Below, piece by piece: positions 36,701 to 48,611 of a DNA stretch of 64,000 nt (its first letter is position 1; each line of letters begins with the position of its first letter). The notes under the pieces are model-generated. The model was not told the origin of the DNA and made no database searches. It saw only the letters and a program-made list of their open reading frames with translations. This stretch comes from Bryoerythrophyllum caledonicum. Taxonomy: Eukaryota > Streptophyta > Bryopsida > Pottiales > Pottiaceae. The stretch spans positions 7,237,560-7,301,559 of the forward strand of contig OZ020525.1 in assembly GCA_963971425.1 (NCBI GenBank), written 5' to 3'. The translations under genes and the position numbers were made by a program.

Positions 36701-37185
36701 TAGTGCAGGAACCAAACCTACTTTGTCAATGACTAAGCCATACACCCTGGAACAGCCCGAACTCCCCACAAACTCGGAGATGACAATTACAAAAATGGTG
36801 GCGGTCAGGTGCACTAACTCTAGTACTTCCATGTTCATCGTTGATAATTTGTATGAAGGACCTCTAGGAGCTGCGGCATTTGTAATAGCTAACACTGGCG
36901 CAATCAGAATGTTTTTTTGCTTGCGATCAAGCGTCCAATGAAGACCCCATTCCACAACTTTGTCGGCCATAAAGAAAGCGGTGGGCTCAGGATCCCTAAG
37001 TAGATTACATTCTATGTTCCTCAGCCCACACAAAACAGCATCATAGAGGTTCACAGGACACCAGTCGGGGTTCACGTCTTTGAGTTCGATGATATTTTCC
37101 CTGACCAAACCAATGCAGAAATTTAGTAGTCAGAAAAGAAACTTAGGTGTCAACGGTTTGCTTTCAAATCACGGGCAAGCATCTA

Positions 37186-37662
37186 ATTGAGGATCGTAAG
37201 ATCCTACCATCCTAAAAGGAATGGATAGTTCATACAGAACTTAGGGGGATCGTAAGATCTTACTATCCCATTCACCAATGGATACAGAAGAAGTTGTGAT
37301 ATCTAGAGTACACTGTGAAATGGATCGTAGGATCTTACTATCTCCAAGGGGACCTTTGGTTCAAGCAGAGCTGAGGGATTGCAAAAGATCATATGATCCC
37401 TCCAGGGGACCGTAAGATATTAGGATCCTGAACGGGATCGTATAATCTAACGATCCTGACTGGGATCGTAAGATCTTACGATCCTGAAATGGATCGTATA
37501 ATCTAACGATCCTCATGGGGATCGTAAGATCTTACGGTCCTCAAGGGTGTCGTAAGATCTTACGATCTCGAAAGGGATCGTATGATCTCACGATCCTTAT
37601 GGGGATCGTAAGATCCTACCATCCTCATGACGATGGTAGGATCTTACGATCCCCATGAGGAT
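37186..37662. promoter_or_regulatory. Dense cluster of the 20-bp palindrome in intron 1 of the left gene
   Basis: About 14 copies or half-copies of GATCGTA(A/G)GATC(T/C)TACGATC in 480 bp. The copy at 37464-37483 is a perfect palindrome. Spacing is often 25-30 bp. The cluster lies in the 1.5-kb first intron (38636-37101). Binding by a protein of the element is inferred. Confidence 0.7.
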
Positions 37663-38029
37663 CGAATGAACTTCAGGTGCACCTCAGCACCAATATACAA
37701 CTTATGATAAGTTTATGTGCATTTACATGTACAATAGATCTACATTGTATCGATTGTGAAAAGTTTGCATACCATACACATAACCCTAAATTGCATATCA
37801 GACTACAAGGGATTAACATACGTATCAATAAAATTCGATGAGTGTTATGACATTCATGCCATACTACAAGGCTTGATAATCTGAGGATGAGTACCAAAGC
37901 TAGAATACCATTCACATCATTCAATAGAGCTTGTATACCAAAGCATGGAAAGCCTTAGTAGAAAGTCATTGAAAAGATTGTACGGATCTAGCAATCTTTA
38001 CCTGAATCCTAAAGCTGAAACATTCAGCA

Positions 38030-38540
38030 CACACTACGCACCTTTTAAACCTAACATGAAAACCTGAATCTGACAATCATTCATAACATTCAACGCACCT
38101 TGTAAACCTAACACGAACACTTGAATCTAATTATCATTCATAACATACTACTCACTGAAAAAACCGAACATGCCAACCAGAATCTAACAATAATTCATAA
38201 CATACCACACACCTTGTAAAGTTTAAACCTAACATAAAAATCTCACTCAGACAATCATTCATAACATTCAACGCACCTTGTAAACCTAACACGAACACCT
38301 GAATCTAATTATCATTCATAACATACTACTCACTGAAAAAACCGAACATGAAAACCAGAATCTAACAACCATTCATAACATACCACACACCTTGTAAAGT
38401 TTAAACCTAACATAAAAATCTCACTCAGACAATCATTCATAACATACAACGCACCTTGTAAACCTAACACAAACACCTGAATCTGACAATCATTCATCAC
38501 ATACTACGCAGCTTGTAAAACTAACATGAAAACCAGAATC
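38030..38540. repeat. Higher-order tandem repeat (about 60-bp units, 179-bp period) in intron 1
   Basis: Units contain 'aatcattcataacat', 'caccttgtaaacctaac' and 'gaatctgacaatc'. The block 'actcactgaaaaaaccgaac' recurs at 38149 and 38328, a 179-bp period. Confidence 0.8.
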
Positions 38541-38677
38541 AGACAATCATTTGACATTATCCATATCATACTACAAATCATCTAAACCAGAACGCGAAAA
38601 AGAATAACTTAGTTCATTGAAAGGATTGAAACTTACGGGTCACTCCAGTCGCTTGCATTGCCGGATCGGCCTGTCAT

Positions 38678-39186
38678 CCTCGTGAATTGGTTGCCCTACA
38701 CGCTACACAAGACGTCGTGTTAGAAGCTCGTGAGTCACAGCAATACCACCTATTCAATGTCTAAAAAACATCGACAGTTGAAGAACTCCAAACAACTACA
38801 TTCTCCTTCCGAACATCCTCAGCTGGACAAAGACCTAAAAACACCAAATTTCTAATACATATCAACTGACCAGAGTTTCTATGAAGAAATTTTTACCTCG
38901 AAGTATTGTTTCTTGCAATGCGCCGCACTCTTTCGTAACGTCGCTTCCGCCAATCGCACCGGTTTGAAGTTGAAACTCCTTTTACACCGCTCACACCGCT
39001 CACACCGCTCACACACGCGCATACAGTCACAGTAATAACACTCACAAAAAATCACAAAACAATACTCACAACAAATCACGAAAAACAAAACAAGAACCTG
39101 AAGGAAGAAACCGAAAGTGAGATGAAAACAAGAACCTGAAGGAAGAGGGGAGGAGGGAGGGGGAGAGACAACGAGAAGTGTAATTG
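38678..39186. promoter_or_regulatory. Presumed upstream region of the left gene
   Basis: It lies directly 5' of the ATG at 38677. It holds a short CTCACACCG tandem at 38983-39015 and no other recognisable site. The transcription start is not identified. Confidence 0.35.
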
Positions 39187-39198
39187 ATGGTCGGACAA

Positions 39199-40138
39199 CT
39201 CCTCCACGACGGTTGAGTTGCTGTCTACATCAAGCTCTAATGATGCTTTGACTCATCATTACCATACGGTGAAGACTAATACGTCTAATAAAGAATTCAA
39301 TTTTAATTCAGAGTTTGGAGCTGAAAATTAAATTAAATAACAAGTTCTTTAGACTTCACTTCGTATGATATTCTTGCACTACACAAGCTCTAAATCTCTT
39401 ACCATTGTCTTAAGCATGAGATTAGTTCCCTACACACCAATTTTTTTTATTTCACTTCTTTCTATTCAATCTTTCATTAGACTTATTCTTTATTCTATTT
39501 CCTTATTCCACTTATTTCTATTCAATCATTCATTCTATTTCTATATTCTATTTTTTGATTCCACTTCTTTCTATTCAATCTTTCATTAGACTTATTCTTT
39601 ATTCTATTTTCTTATTCCACTTCTTTCTATTCAATCTTTCATTCTATTTCTTTATTCTATGTCCTTATTCCACTTCTTTCTATTCAATCATTCATTCTAT
39701 TTCTTTATTCTATTTTCTTATTCCACTTCTTTCTATTCAATCTTTCATTCTATTTCTTTATTCTATGTCCTTATTCCACTTCTTTCTATTCAATCATTCA
39801 TTCTATTTCTTTATTCTATTTTCTTATTCCACTTCTTTCTATTCAATCTTTCATTCTATTTCTTTATTCTATTTTCTTATTCCACTTCTTTCTATTCAAT
39901 CTTTCATTCTATTTCTTTATTCTATTTTCTTATTCCACTTCTTTCTATTCAATCTTTCATTCTATTTCTTTATTCTATTTTCTTATTCCACTTCTTTCTA
40001 TTCAATCTTTCATTCTATTTCTTTATTCTATTTTCTTATTCCACTTCTTTCTATTCAATCTTTCATTCTATTTCTTTATTCTATTTTCTTATTCCACTTC
40101 TTTCTATTCAATCTTTCATTAGACTTATTCTTTATTCT
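39199..40138. mobile_element. 940-bp insertion flanked by a 12-bp direct repeat, containing a 53-bp satellite
   Basis: ATGGTCGGACAA occurs at 39187-39198 and again at 40139-40150. Between them are a fragment related to the TTAA-type family (39352-39446; compare 53165-53290) and a long 53-bp tandem array. The 12-bp repeat may be a target duplication or a product of repair synthesis. Confidence 0.6.
39450..40138 (+). repeat. 53-bp tandem repeat, about 13 copies
   Basis: Unit 'ttccacttctttctattcaatctttcattctatttctttattctattttctta'-like; successive 'ttccacttc' starts at 39880 and 39933 show the 53-bp period. Three-frame openness of this array produces long artificial frames rich in Phe, Ser and Leu. 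Confidence 0.9.
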
Positions 40139-40319
40139 ATGGTCGGACAAAATTATGTGATGAAACAATACATAGCACTCGAGGAATTGGCAATACAGAC
40201 ATTTACTTTGTGTTGAAATTTATTGTTATTGAAGGCTAAATTCAACTTGATCATTGTTAAATCAAATTTCACATTCATGGTCTAGGAATTGATGTATACA
40301 ATAGTTATAATTCTCTATA

Positions 40320-40565
40320 ATTGTGTTGAGCTTGATCCACGGACACATGACAATTTTATTTTAGATCATTAGTGAACCTAGGTTTAGGGTTGAGAAATTG
40401 CAAAATGGTCATGTTATTTACATGTATGGTGTCATATTTAAGCATGATAAGCTTTAGATATTGAAATGACCCCCAAATGAAAGATTTTAGTTGAATCTCC
40501 AATGCAAAGGTGTATGTCTTGCTATATTCTAGTACATTTATTGTATGTTTAGTGTAAAATACGTG
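40320..40565 (+). repeat. Diverged copy of the 56.5-kb inverted-repeat arm
   Basis: Shares 'tacatgtatggtgt(c/t)atatt', 'atattgaa(a/t)tgac', 'ccaaatgaaag' and 'tccaa(t/a)gcaaaggtgt' in order with 56595-56720. Confidence 0.6.
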
Positions 40566-40639
40566 AATGTCTTATCCAAGCTCAACGAATCATTTATACA
40601 AGGATTTCTAGGATTATCCTAAACCCTGAATTTTAGTCC

Positions 40640-40995
40640 AATATCCTAAACGTGGAACCCCTAAAACTGAACCCTAAACCCTAAACTTGAACCCTAAATC
40701 CTAAACCCTAAACCCTAGCACCCTAAACCCCAGGACCCTGAACCCTAGGACCCCAAACCCTAGGACCCTAAATCCTAGGACCCTAAAACCTAGGACCCTA
40801 AACCCTAGGACCCCAACCTAACCACCATGAACCCCAAACCCTCAGGCTAAAAATCCCAAACCTTAATCTCTAATCCTAGAAACCTGAACCCCAAACACTG
40901 AAGCTAAGACCCCGAACCTAAAACCCTAAACCTCGAATCCTAAACCTAGAAGCTTTAGTCTGTTATCTTGTACCCTAAACCGTGAACCTAGAACC
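40640..40995 (+). repeat. Degenerate telomere-like (CCCTAAA)n tract
   Basis: Many CCCTAAAC, CCCTAGGA and CCCTGAAC units on the plus strand. CCCTAAA/TTTAGGG is the usual plant telomere repeat. The degeneracy and the internal location within a transposon make this an interstitial telomere-like repeat. Confidence 0.8.
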
Positions 40996-43739
40996 CTGAA
41001 CTATTTACCTAGTCTAATAGGTTAATGATTGTAACCATGACGAATTGTCGTATGTTCATGATTACTACTGAAACACGTGTGTTCTTCATGATCACTGGAC
41101 GTTGTCGTGTAGAGAGGGGAGCACCTTGAGAATTCGCAGGGAATCTGGCTGCGACTGGAGATTGTTTGCTCGGGAATCCAATCGTATCTTCAAATCTTCA
41201 GGTCTTCAGTCTCTAGTCTTCAGTCTTCAGTCTTCAAACTCCTCCCCGTTGGCCTATCCTGTGGTGGCTCTAAAGGGTTAAGGGTGAAGGTGGGTGATAA
41301 GAAACCACGACCTCGGACGGGTAAAACGGGACGGCCAGACCACAAGCTGAAACCGTCCGAAAGATTGGCTCCTAAAATTCAAACCCACGGTGACCAGCAA
41401 ACGTGCCTCACCGGTGGGAACGACATAAACACGACCGTGTGGGCAATTAACCCCACTTCGCCGCAACAGAGTTTACAAGAACAGAATTGAAATACAACTA
41501 GCCTCCAAAGTTGGCTTGGAATCACAAAAAAAGAAATCCGACCACAAGCCACAACACACTTGTCTCCATCTTCTCTTCTCTTCAAGTCAAGCCTCAAGTC
41601 TTCAATTCCTCCATCCTTCAACTCCAAAGTCTTCAAGTGTTCAAAAACACTAAGAAACTCAAAAGAAGTGTTCAAAAACACAATGGAAAAGTTTCACCAA
41701 AGCTGTAACCTTCAAACAAGTGACACAGATGACTCAAAACTTCAAATACTAAGTGTAATAGCTCTCTGGAAAGCTAATTCAGACAACTAGCACTCCTCCA
41801 AATTTCAAGTCAATCTAAACTACTGTCCGAAAGTTATGAACAATCAAAGTTCTGCCTACCCCTATTCATTCAGATCTCTATAACTTCTTGCTCACAACTC
41901 CGAATTTCAATCGTGATATCTTTCTAGAAAGCTAAGATAGAGACGCATACACCCTCCAAATCTCAAAGAAAACTAAGAACTACAGCAAAAGTTATAGCTT
42001 GTCAAACCTCTGCCTCTCAATGGATGGCCTCGGGTTTTCACAGAAAAACAAACCTTCATAACTTTTGCTACATAACTCCGAATTCAATTTTTGAAACGAG
42101 TATAGAAATCTCTGAAGACAAAGAACAAACCCTCAAATTTTCAATTCAATGCAAACAAAATGCGTTGAGCTACATACAGTCAAAGTTCTGCTCCAAACCC
42201 TTGCTCTCTCACCCGCACACACACACACACTCACTAAGGGATCTCTTTTCCAACTTTTCCACCCCAAGTGGATGTGGGCACTTCAGCCCATGTCACCCTA
42301 CCCAAAGTACCCTACAAGGTACTTCATCACTTTCTTATCCTTTCCACTTTCAACCACATAAAATCCCCTAGTCTTTTATTTATTGGAAGACTAAAAACTT
42401 AGACCTTCCAACCAACAAGATAAGTAAACTAAACAAATAACTAAATAAAAATAAAAATAAAACTTATCGTAAGATAGCTGATGGTACGGACGTATAAAGG
42501 TGTTGATTCGCACAACCTGATCGCCAAGTCGTGGACTTGGTTGGCTGGAAATGTCGTGGTCAGTGGCTGCCGCCGGTCCGGGTTCGAACCCGATCGAGCC
42601 CGTCGAGTGGTTGGGCGGCCCACGGCTTGGCTCGCTAGTGAGGCAGGAAAAATACCAGTCAACCCGCTACCTACCCCCCTGAGCAGTGACAAGAGCGGTG
42701 CAGCACCTACATGCTAACACTTGCCTAAATCCTCAAACCGTGGTTCTTACCACGACCAACCCCTTTTATCCCAACTCCTTACTTATTAAAACCCACACAT
42801 ATAAAGACTAATACTTGTATGTACATGATGGAAGAATTTCCATCAGGACAACGTTCCTACAATTCAAGAACAATTTCACTAAAATATTTTATCTTGTCTC
42901 CGTTGTTGTCATTTTCCGTCTTGGAAATAATTACATTCGAAGTGGCACTCGTACAGCTCTCCACGTCCTTGAAAATGATTGTGATTCTATCCCCGCCAAG
43001 GATTCAACCTATTCTTGATGAACTTCCCGCTCTCTTTAGATCAAGAAGAGGTTGCTCTGGTTTTAGTGTTCAAGCATTATGAGTTCATTTCCAGTAGAGT
43101 TTGAGTTTGAGAGAGTTGTATTTGCCCAAGAACTGAGAGCTTTGTGTTTGTTTCGAAGATACTTGGAGTTTGAGAGCGTCAGAAATGCGGTATCATCTTT
43201 GTGTTTAGTCGAGCTTGGGCTTCACCTACTTCAACACCTCTTCGTCATGTTCTGTCATGCTTAGGTAGCGAGCTTTAAGTTGTAAGCTCATCTTAACTTT
43301 CAAGTCAATGTGAGCGTCACATTTACGTCAATGTCAGCGTCACAATCACGTCGATCTGAGCTTCTCAAGTTGATCGAGCGCTTCATTGCTGCCCCGCTGC
43401 CAGTATTGATCCATCTCTCTCCGGTTTCATCACAATCTACGGTACTATCTCCATCCTCCACTTTCTACACATTAGGGTTTTCAAATATTTTGGAAATGCA
43501 AGTGCCGCGGTGGTTTTTAGAGTTGATGCTGTTGTAAGTGAGTCAGAATCATAGATTCTAAACTAATTCTAATCGTGAAAGTGCTGCGGTGGTTTGTAAA
43601 GTATTTGTTGTTTCAAATTTGTCTATATCATATTCAGTAAACTACTCATACTTGTGGTAGAATCAACTTTTGCCATTGCTTAAATGAACTAGTTCAGTAG
43701 CTATTACTGTGTTCGTAAACGTACTTTCCGTACATTCAT
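40996..43739. other. Unassigned central region of the 19-kb element
   Basis: No gene supported. Parts (41150-42100) have several near-repeats of 'cttcagtcttcag' and 'cttcaactccaaagtc'. A GC-rich stretch at 42500-42720 contains the perfect palindrome CGGGTTCGAACCCG (42587-42600), resembling a pol III B box, so a SINE fragment is possible but unsupported. Confidence 0.35.
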
Positions 43740-44180
43740 GATGATTGTACGATCTTGGGTGGTCCTATGATAATATCGGATGATGGTAGGATAGTACTAT
43801 CCTTGATGATCGGTCAGGGGTCATGTTAAGATCGTATGATCCTACGATCTATTTCGTGGTGGATGAAAACGGGCTTTGAGGGCAGCCGAGTAATCTGGAA
43901 GATCGTAGGATCTTACTATCACCGAGGACCGAACTCGGGTTCTGGAATGATCGTAGGATCTTACGATCTGTTTGGTTCGTTATTGAACGAGGAATGTGGA
44001 TTTTGTAGATAATCTCGGATGATCGTAGGATCTTACTATCGCCTAGGATCGTTTAGGAGTTACCGAACAATCGTAGGATCTTACGATCGATTTGTTGATA
44101 CTCTGGGATGATCGCAGAACCTGGAAATCAGGGGTGAGCTTGAAATCATGGTTCATCGTAGGATCTTACGATCTTGTGTC
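43740..44180. promoter_or_regulatory. Cluster of the 20-bp palindrome upstream of the DUF7869-type gene
   Basis: Eight or so copies, including GATCGTAGGATCTTACGATC at 43949-43968, with further copies near 43832, 43900, 44020, 44071 and 44155. The last lies about 110 bp before the start codon. A role as operator or transposase-binding array is inferred from position only. Confidence 0.65.
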
Positions 44181-44289
44181 ATCAGGCTTGATCTGAAGAT
44201 TTGTTTCTTACGAATTTTTATTCATCAGGGGGTCGAAGACCAGGGCTGATCGAAGGTTTATTGGATCCTTTTCTTTCCGGTTGCCTTCG

Positions 44290-47200
44290 ATGTCTTCAAG
44301 TTGCGGACCGGACGATGAGTTTACTGATTCTGCGAGCGTTAGCCCTGATGGTAAAGCCAATGACGAGCGTAACCGATATGAACCGGGCATGACTGCTTTA
44401 CTTTGCTACCCTGGACATGGCGTCATTGGACATGCCATTGTCATTGAAGCCGTTCCTACTAGGTGTTGGCTTGGCGTCGACATTGATCTCACGTTCGTGG
44501 AATTGACTCTTCTTCGACCTGTTGAGATACATGCACGGGCGCGAAGTCTACTCATTCATCCAATGCAGGAGGGCATCTCTGTCTTGGCTGAATCGATTGG
44601 TAGAACAATTCTCTGGGAGACAACAAGCCTTATCCTGACTTCGGACTTAGGCAAAACTTCTGGGTCGACAAACACTCCTCCTTTTGTACCTCAGGCAAAG
44701 TGGGTGGGGAAGGTTGTGAAGCGGTTTAACGGTGATGGGGATCTTATGGCCTTTGGTCGCATTAATTGCGTCTGTCCGGATGAGCCGTTCGAAAACAATA
44801 CTTTGGGGGAGGGGAACATTGGCGTCACAGTATTCGACATTTTTATCGGAGATCCTAGTGACATTATGAGTCATCGAAGGTGGCTCATTTCCGACTGCAC
44901 ATTCGAAGGAGGACATAGTCTTAGCGATACGCTCGACCATTTCAATCGTCTTCCTGACGCACCAGACGCGAATGCGCACCTTGGTGGCCGCCCAAAAGCA
45001 CCATACCGGTTTGTTCGTCGCAAAAAGCGGACTGACGAGAAGCTCAACGCGTTCGCAAAGAAGACAATGCCGGAAGAGATTCAAGCAGTGAGTTCGCAAT
45101 CATGTTGTTCTAACGAATGTGTGCGCTTAATCAGGCCCCAGGATACCCTTTTCATTCGCCAGAAGTTTTGGCTGAAGGACTTTGACGAACGCCGGGATTA
45201 TGCAAGGTCTGTGGGTGGACAACTACGCTATATGGGCAACAATCGGAAACGAAAGTATGTCACTTTACTAGGTCAGGATATCTGCGCTACATCGTGGTAC
45301 AAAATCCATGGCATACCGAAATCAACGTTTCACGAATATATGGACCAGTACAAGAAGGGTATCGTTTCCTCTACGCACGGGAACAAAGATGTCAAACGAC
45401 CCCGCCTTGGAACCGTGCAAGCACTTGGTACGATTACGGCTATTATCAATGAGAGTGCTGATCACATGCCCAATCAGATGAGGTTGACAGTACCAGGGCG
45501 GATGGACACTCTAAAGTTTCTGCCCTCTGGACATAGTTGGAAGAAGATCCAGGCTGACGCCACAGAGGTATTACTCCACATAGTACACCACATGAACCAC
45601 TTATCTGCATTCACGTGTACTTTAAGAACCTCATAGTCATGATAATGTCAAAAAAAACCCTCTATCTTTGCTCTATACATCTAGTTCATGGTAGGATCCT
45701 ACGATCGCCAAGGGTATGCTACAATCTTACAGTCCTCCCATTCTGTGGTTACCCTCAATCTGATTTTAGTTCAATTCTCACTGGGCACTCACCTGACGCA
45801 CTCAATGTTTTGACTCTTTTGCAGTTGAATCTACAATGCGGGTTGCCGGCGGTTTCGCAATCTGCTGTTAGTAGAATCAGGAGGGAGCACTTCAACAATG
45901 CTGCGGTTAAACCCATTGGGAGTTCATTTGCAAAGTGCACCCTCTGTGACACTCTATTGCAGTACATCGACAGATCAGTCAAGGGTTCCGCCGAATACAA
46001 TTCGTTCGTGAAGCAGAAACAAACCCACTGCAACCTCCAAGCTTCGTGTAGGCGTGTGTACCATACCTGGAGAGAGGAGTCGAAGCGGCAGAAGGGCGAT
46101 ATTCTTTGTATTATCCACGATAAAATGGATACAGCCAAGACAGCTATTCCTCGTATGCGAGTTTCTACCAAACTCACATCACCCTTGGGTCAGTTCCCTA
46201 TGAACGTCACTGGTATGGTCACGCACGGTCATGGAGATGGTGCCTATGCTCACTACTCCACTGACTTGTGGCCAGGAGACTCTAATTACACTATCTCTTC
46301 CCTTGCGAGATTGCTTCGGCGTCTCGAGGAACCACCCATTCGTGAATCAGGTAGAATTTTTCCCCATGAGCCGGCCAATTCTTTCTTTGAAGCTATGCTC
46401 AGAGGAAAGTCCAGATGTATTCAGCTCTTACCTCCGGTAACGAATAACTTGATTGTACCCATCCCCCTTCCAAAAAAGTTATATTTGCAGCTTGATAACT
46501 CTGCAAAGGACAATAAGAACCAATTTCTCATGGCGTTCTTATCGATGTTGACTTATCGAAGGGTGTTCAAAGAAATCCAAGTTGGTTTCTTATTAGTCGG
46601 GCACACGCATGAGGATATTGATGCTTACTTTAGCCACTTATCCAAGACCTTGAAGAGCCAGAATACTTATATTGTCGCGGATTTGATGATGTCCTTCACG
46701 CAGTCGCAAGATTTGGGTTTTATGCCTGAGTTCGTTCAAGAGGTTGCTGATTTCAAATCTTTCGTCCATGGTTATATTCGTGATGGTGCTGACAGACTTG
46801 TTGGCTTAGGAGAGATGCACCTCTTTAAATTCTACGTAGATGAAGAAGGGTGGCCCGTCATGCGATTTAAGGAACTTGCAGTTCATGCGCACTGGCTACC
46901 CAGAGACAAGCCTGCTATCCGTCTTTGGAAGGAGGATACTGACGGAAAATCGATGCTACCTTCCGGGCTCCCAAATCCTGTACCTTTCAGGCGGTTGTGG
47001 GGCGATGAAGTTCTTTCTTCCACAGGCAATCCAGAGAAGGCAAGAGAGAAGGTTTCCAAAGCCCTTGATAAGAGGTCGTTCATCAAGTGTGGAATTCGAG
47101 GTTATATAGAATTTTGGGAACGCGGGATGCTTGAAAGTATAGGCTTTCGTAAGGATTTTCCACCTTATATCGAATACTGGAATGGAATACTTGCAGAACT

Positions 47201-47747
47201 AGAGAAACCTCTTCCTCCCACTCCTGCGGCCTTGGTAGAAGGCTTCTGGCCAATTCATGATTGGAGAGCCACAGATCCAGCTCCATTGTGCCTCATTACC
47301 AGTGGAGATGTCACACCGGAAGATGACGAACCTGAACTTTATTGTGGCCCAAGGAAAGAGAGACCGAAGGACTCCTTGAATCCATGGCGAGATGTCGGAG
47401 CGGGATCATGGATCCTACTCCGTCCTTCTGACCCCGAAATATATCCCGTCTGGTTAGGGAGAGCGTGTTCAGCAGTCAATTGTGAAAGAGGGCATGCGGA
47501 ATATGGGAAGTTCATTATCCAATTCTGGGAGCCAAGAAATCAATTCAAAAACCACAAGAAGAAGTATGAGGATTGTTGGGCAGCAACGTGGGTTCCGGAA
47601 AAACGACGTCCACTTCAAGTTCATGTTAATGCCGTCGTATTTGCCTCCGCGTCAGGTAGAACGAACCCTAAGACTCGGACGATTCCAAAGAGGGACCGAA
47701 TTGCAGCATTGGCTAACCTTGAAGCTGCAAACGTGGCAGACCCTTGA
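44290..47747 (+). CDS. DUF7869-type protein, putative transposase of the 19-kb element (two exons)
   Basis: Exons 44290-45567 and 45825-47747. The donor is CAGAG/GTATTA and the acceptor TCTTTTGCAG/TTG. Both exons are phase 0 and together encode 1,066 aa without a stop. Residues about 325-350 (LLGQDICATSWYKIHGIPKSTFHEY) look like the family's helix-turn-helix region. Then come a CTLC motif (about 464), HDKMDTAKT (D about 528), YLQLDNSAKDNKN (D650) and VGHTHEDIDAYF (E689). These invariant acidic positions suggest an RNase H-like DDE core, though that is inference. Residues about 948-1025 (GSWILLRPSD .. YPVWLGRA) resemble the BAH/tudor-like C-terminal module of these proteins. DUF7869 itself is, to my knowledge, functionally uncharacterised. 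The start at ATG 44290 is chosen because the frame upstream of it begins only with a TTG. Confidence 0.85.
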
Positions 47748-48611
47748 TGGTATTAGGGTCCTCCAGCAATATCGTAGGATCCTGCGACCTTCACCTCCTC
47801 GAAATCCTATGTCTTTGCACAATACGACTTATGATCTTGTAGAAGTTTTCCAACAAGATAGCACAGTTTTCTCATTTCTCGTCTTTTTCTTGAACTCTTC
47901 CAGCAAGATAGTAGGATCCTACGATCCTGCTGCTCCTTGCTGTCTATGATAAATGTTTACATCTATTTTAATTATAATGCATTCAATTCGACGTTGTCAT
48001 TAATTGTCGACAATGTATGAGCTCTCTTCAGATATTTTTGATCCTATCGTTAACTGCTAGCCTGGTGCGTTTCTTTCCTACCATTTGATGCAATTTAAGC
48101 AGTACTATTATTTGGTAATTTCCTTAAAACTCTTCCAGCGAGATAGCAGGATCTTACGGTCCTACTTCTTCTAGCTGCCTATGTAAGATGCTCACCTATT
48201 TGATAACTTTTATACATAAACCTAGGCGATGTCATAATTTCTTTATAATGTATTACCCCTCAAATACTTCTATTTTTGCTGGAACTGCTTACATGCTACG
48301 TTTGTTTCTCACTGTAGATGCAATAAATACATTATTCTTCTCACTTCTACTACTACTAATAATTGGTGATGGTAGGATCTTCCTAACCTGTGATGCAAGG
48401 TCAGTTCTACTATGATTCTCCTATCCTTGCAAGGTCACTTGCTACATCACACATTCCTACAATTTATCAATTGTTTCTCTTGTGAAGCTTCTAACTTTCA
48501 AAATTTATTGACCATCTTTGTTAGATCATAGGATCTTACAAAGCACCTCTATATCATATTTCGTTAGATTTTCCTTCAATAAATCTGGACTTTGACCAAT
48601 CTAGACTTTCA
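47748..48611. other. 3' non-coding region of the 19-kb element
   Basis: AT-rich, with five spaced copies of the 20-bp palindrome motif (near 47771, 47907, 48142, 48368 and 48524) and no gene. The paired short blocks 'tctggactttgaccaatctagacttt' near 48586 precede the terminal repeat. Confidence 0.6.

Larger units (their letters stand above)
31159..38677 (-). pseudogene. Seven-exon gene with ParB-like motif and C-terminal FCP1-like phosphatase domain; four in-frame stops
   Basis: Exons (minus strand): 38677-38637, 37100-35753, 35572-34124, 33990-33583, 33055-32287, 31981-31901 and 31820-31159. Every intron has GT..AG ends and every junction keeps phase, giving 1,586 codons with the stop. Residues about 295-380 contain VYRPLDNKRV and VVIGGQHCVAGHR, resembling the ParB/sulfiredoxin-like motif (tentative). 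Residues about 1,100-1,340 are acidic and low-complexity (SSSESDSSSDSDK at the start). Residues about 1,390-1,560 form an FCP1/NIF-like HAD phosphatase domain: DLNGF (nucleophile D about 1392), VVVWSCAM, LLIDDSPEK. In-frame stops TAG 36320-36322, TAG 34850-34852, TAG 34430-34432 and TAA 34250-34252 break the gene (about residues 274, 704, 844, 904), with no frameshift. The function in the element is unknown; DNA binding plus phosphatase activity is only suggested. Confidence 0.75.

Noticed and set aside
37186-37662. CRISPR-like array
   Set aside because: Repeats are palindromes with irregular spacing and similar spacers in a plant-type genome, and copies occur singly across 19 kb; it is a transposon motif cluster.
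39555-40216. Two long open frames rich in Phe, Ser, Leu and Tyr
   Set aside because: They are translations of the 53-bp satellite, whose lack of stops in several frames follows from its composition; no start context, domain or splice support.
42480-42720. Possible tRNA or SINE (B-box-like GGTTCGAACCC)
   Set aside because: The T-arm does not fold with a 5-bp stem and 7-nt loop, and no matching A box, acceptor stem or anticodon arm could be placed.
45615-45824. N-terminal extension of the second frame of the DUF7869-type gene
   Set aside because: This part is intron sequence: it lies between a good donor (45568) and acceptor (45824), carries the 20-bp motif, and lacks similarity to the family.
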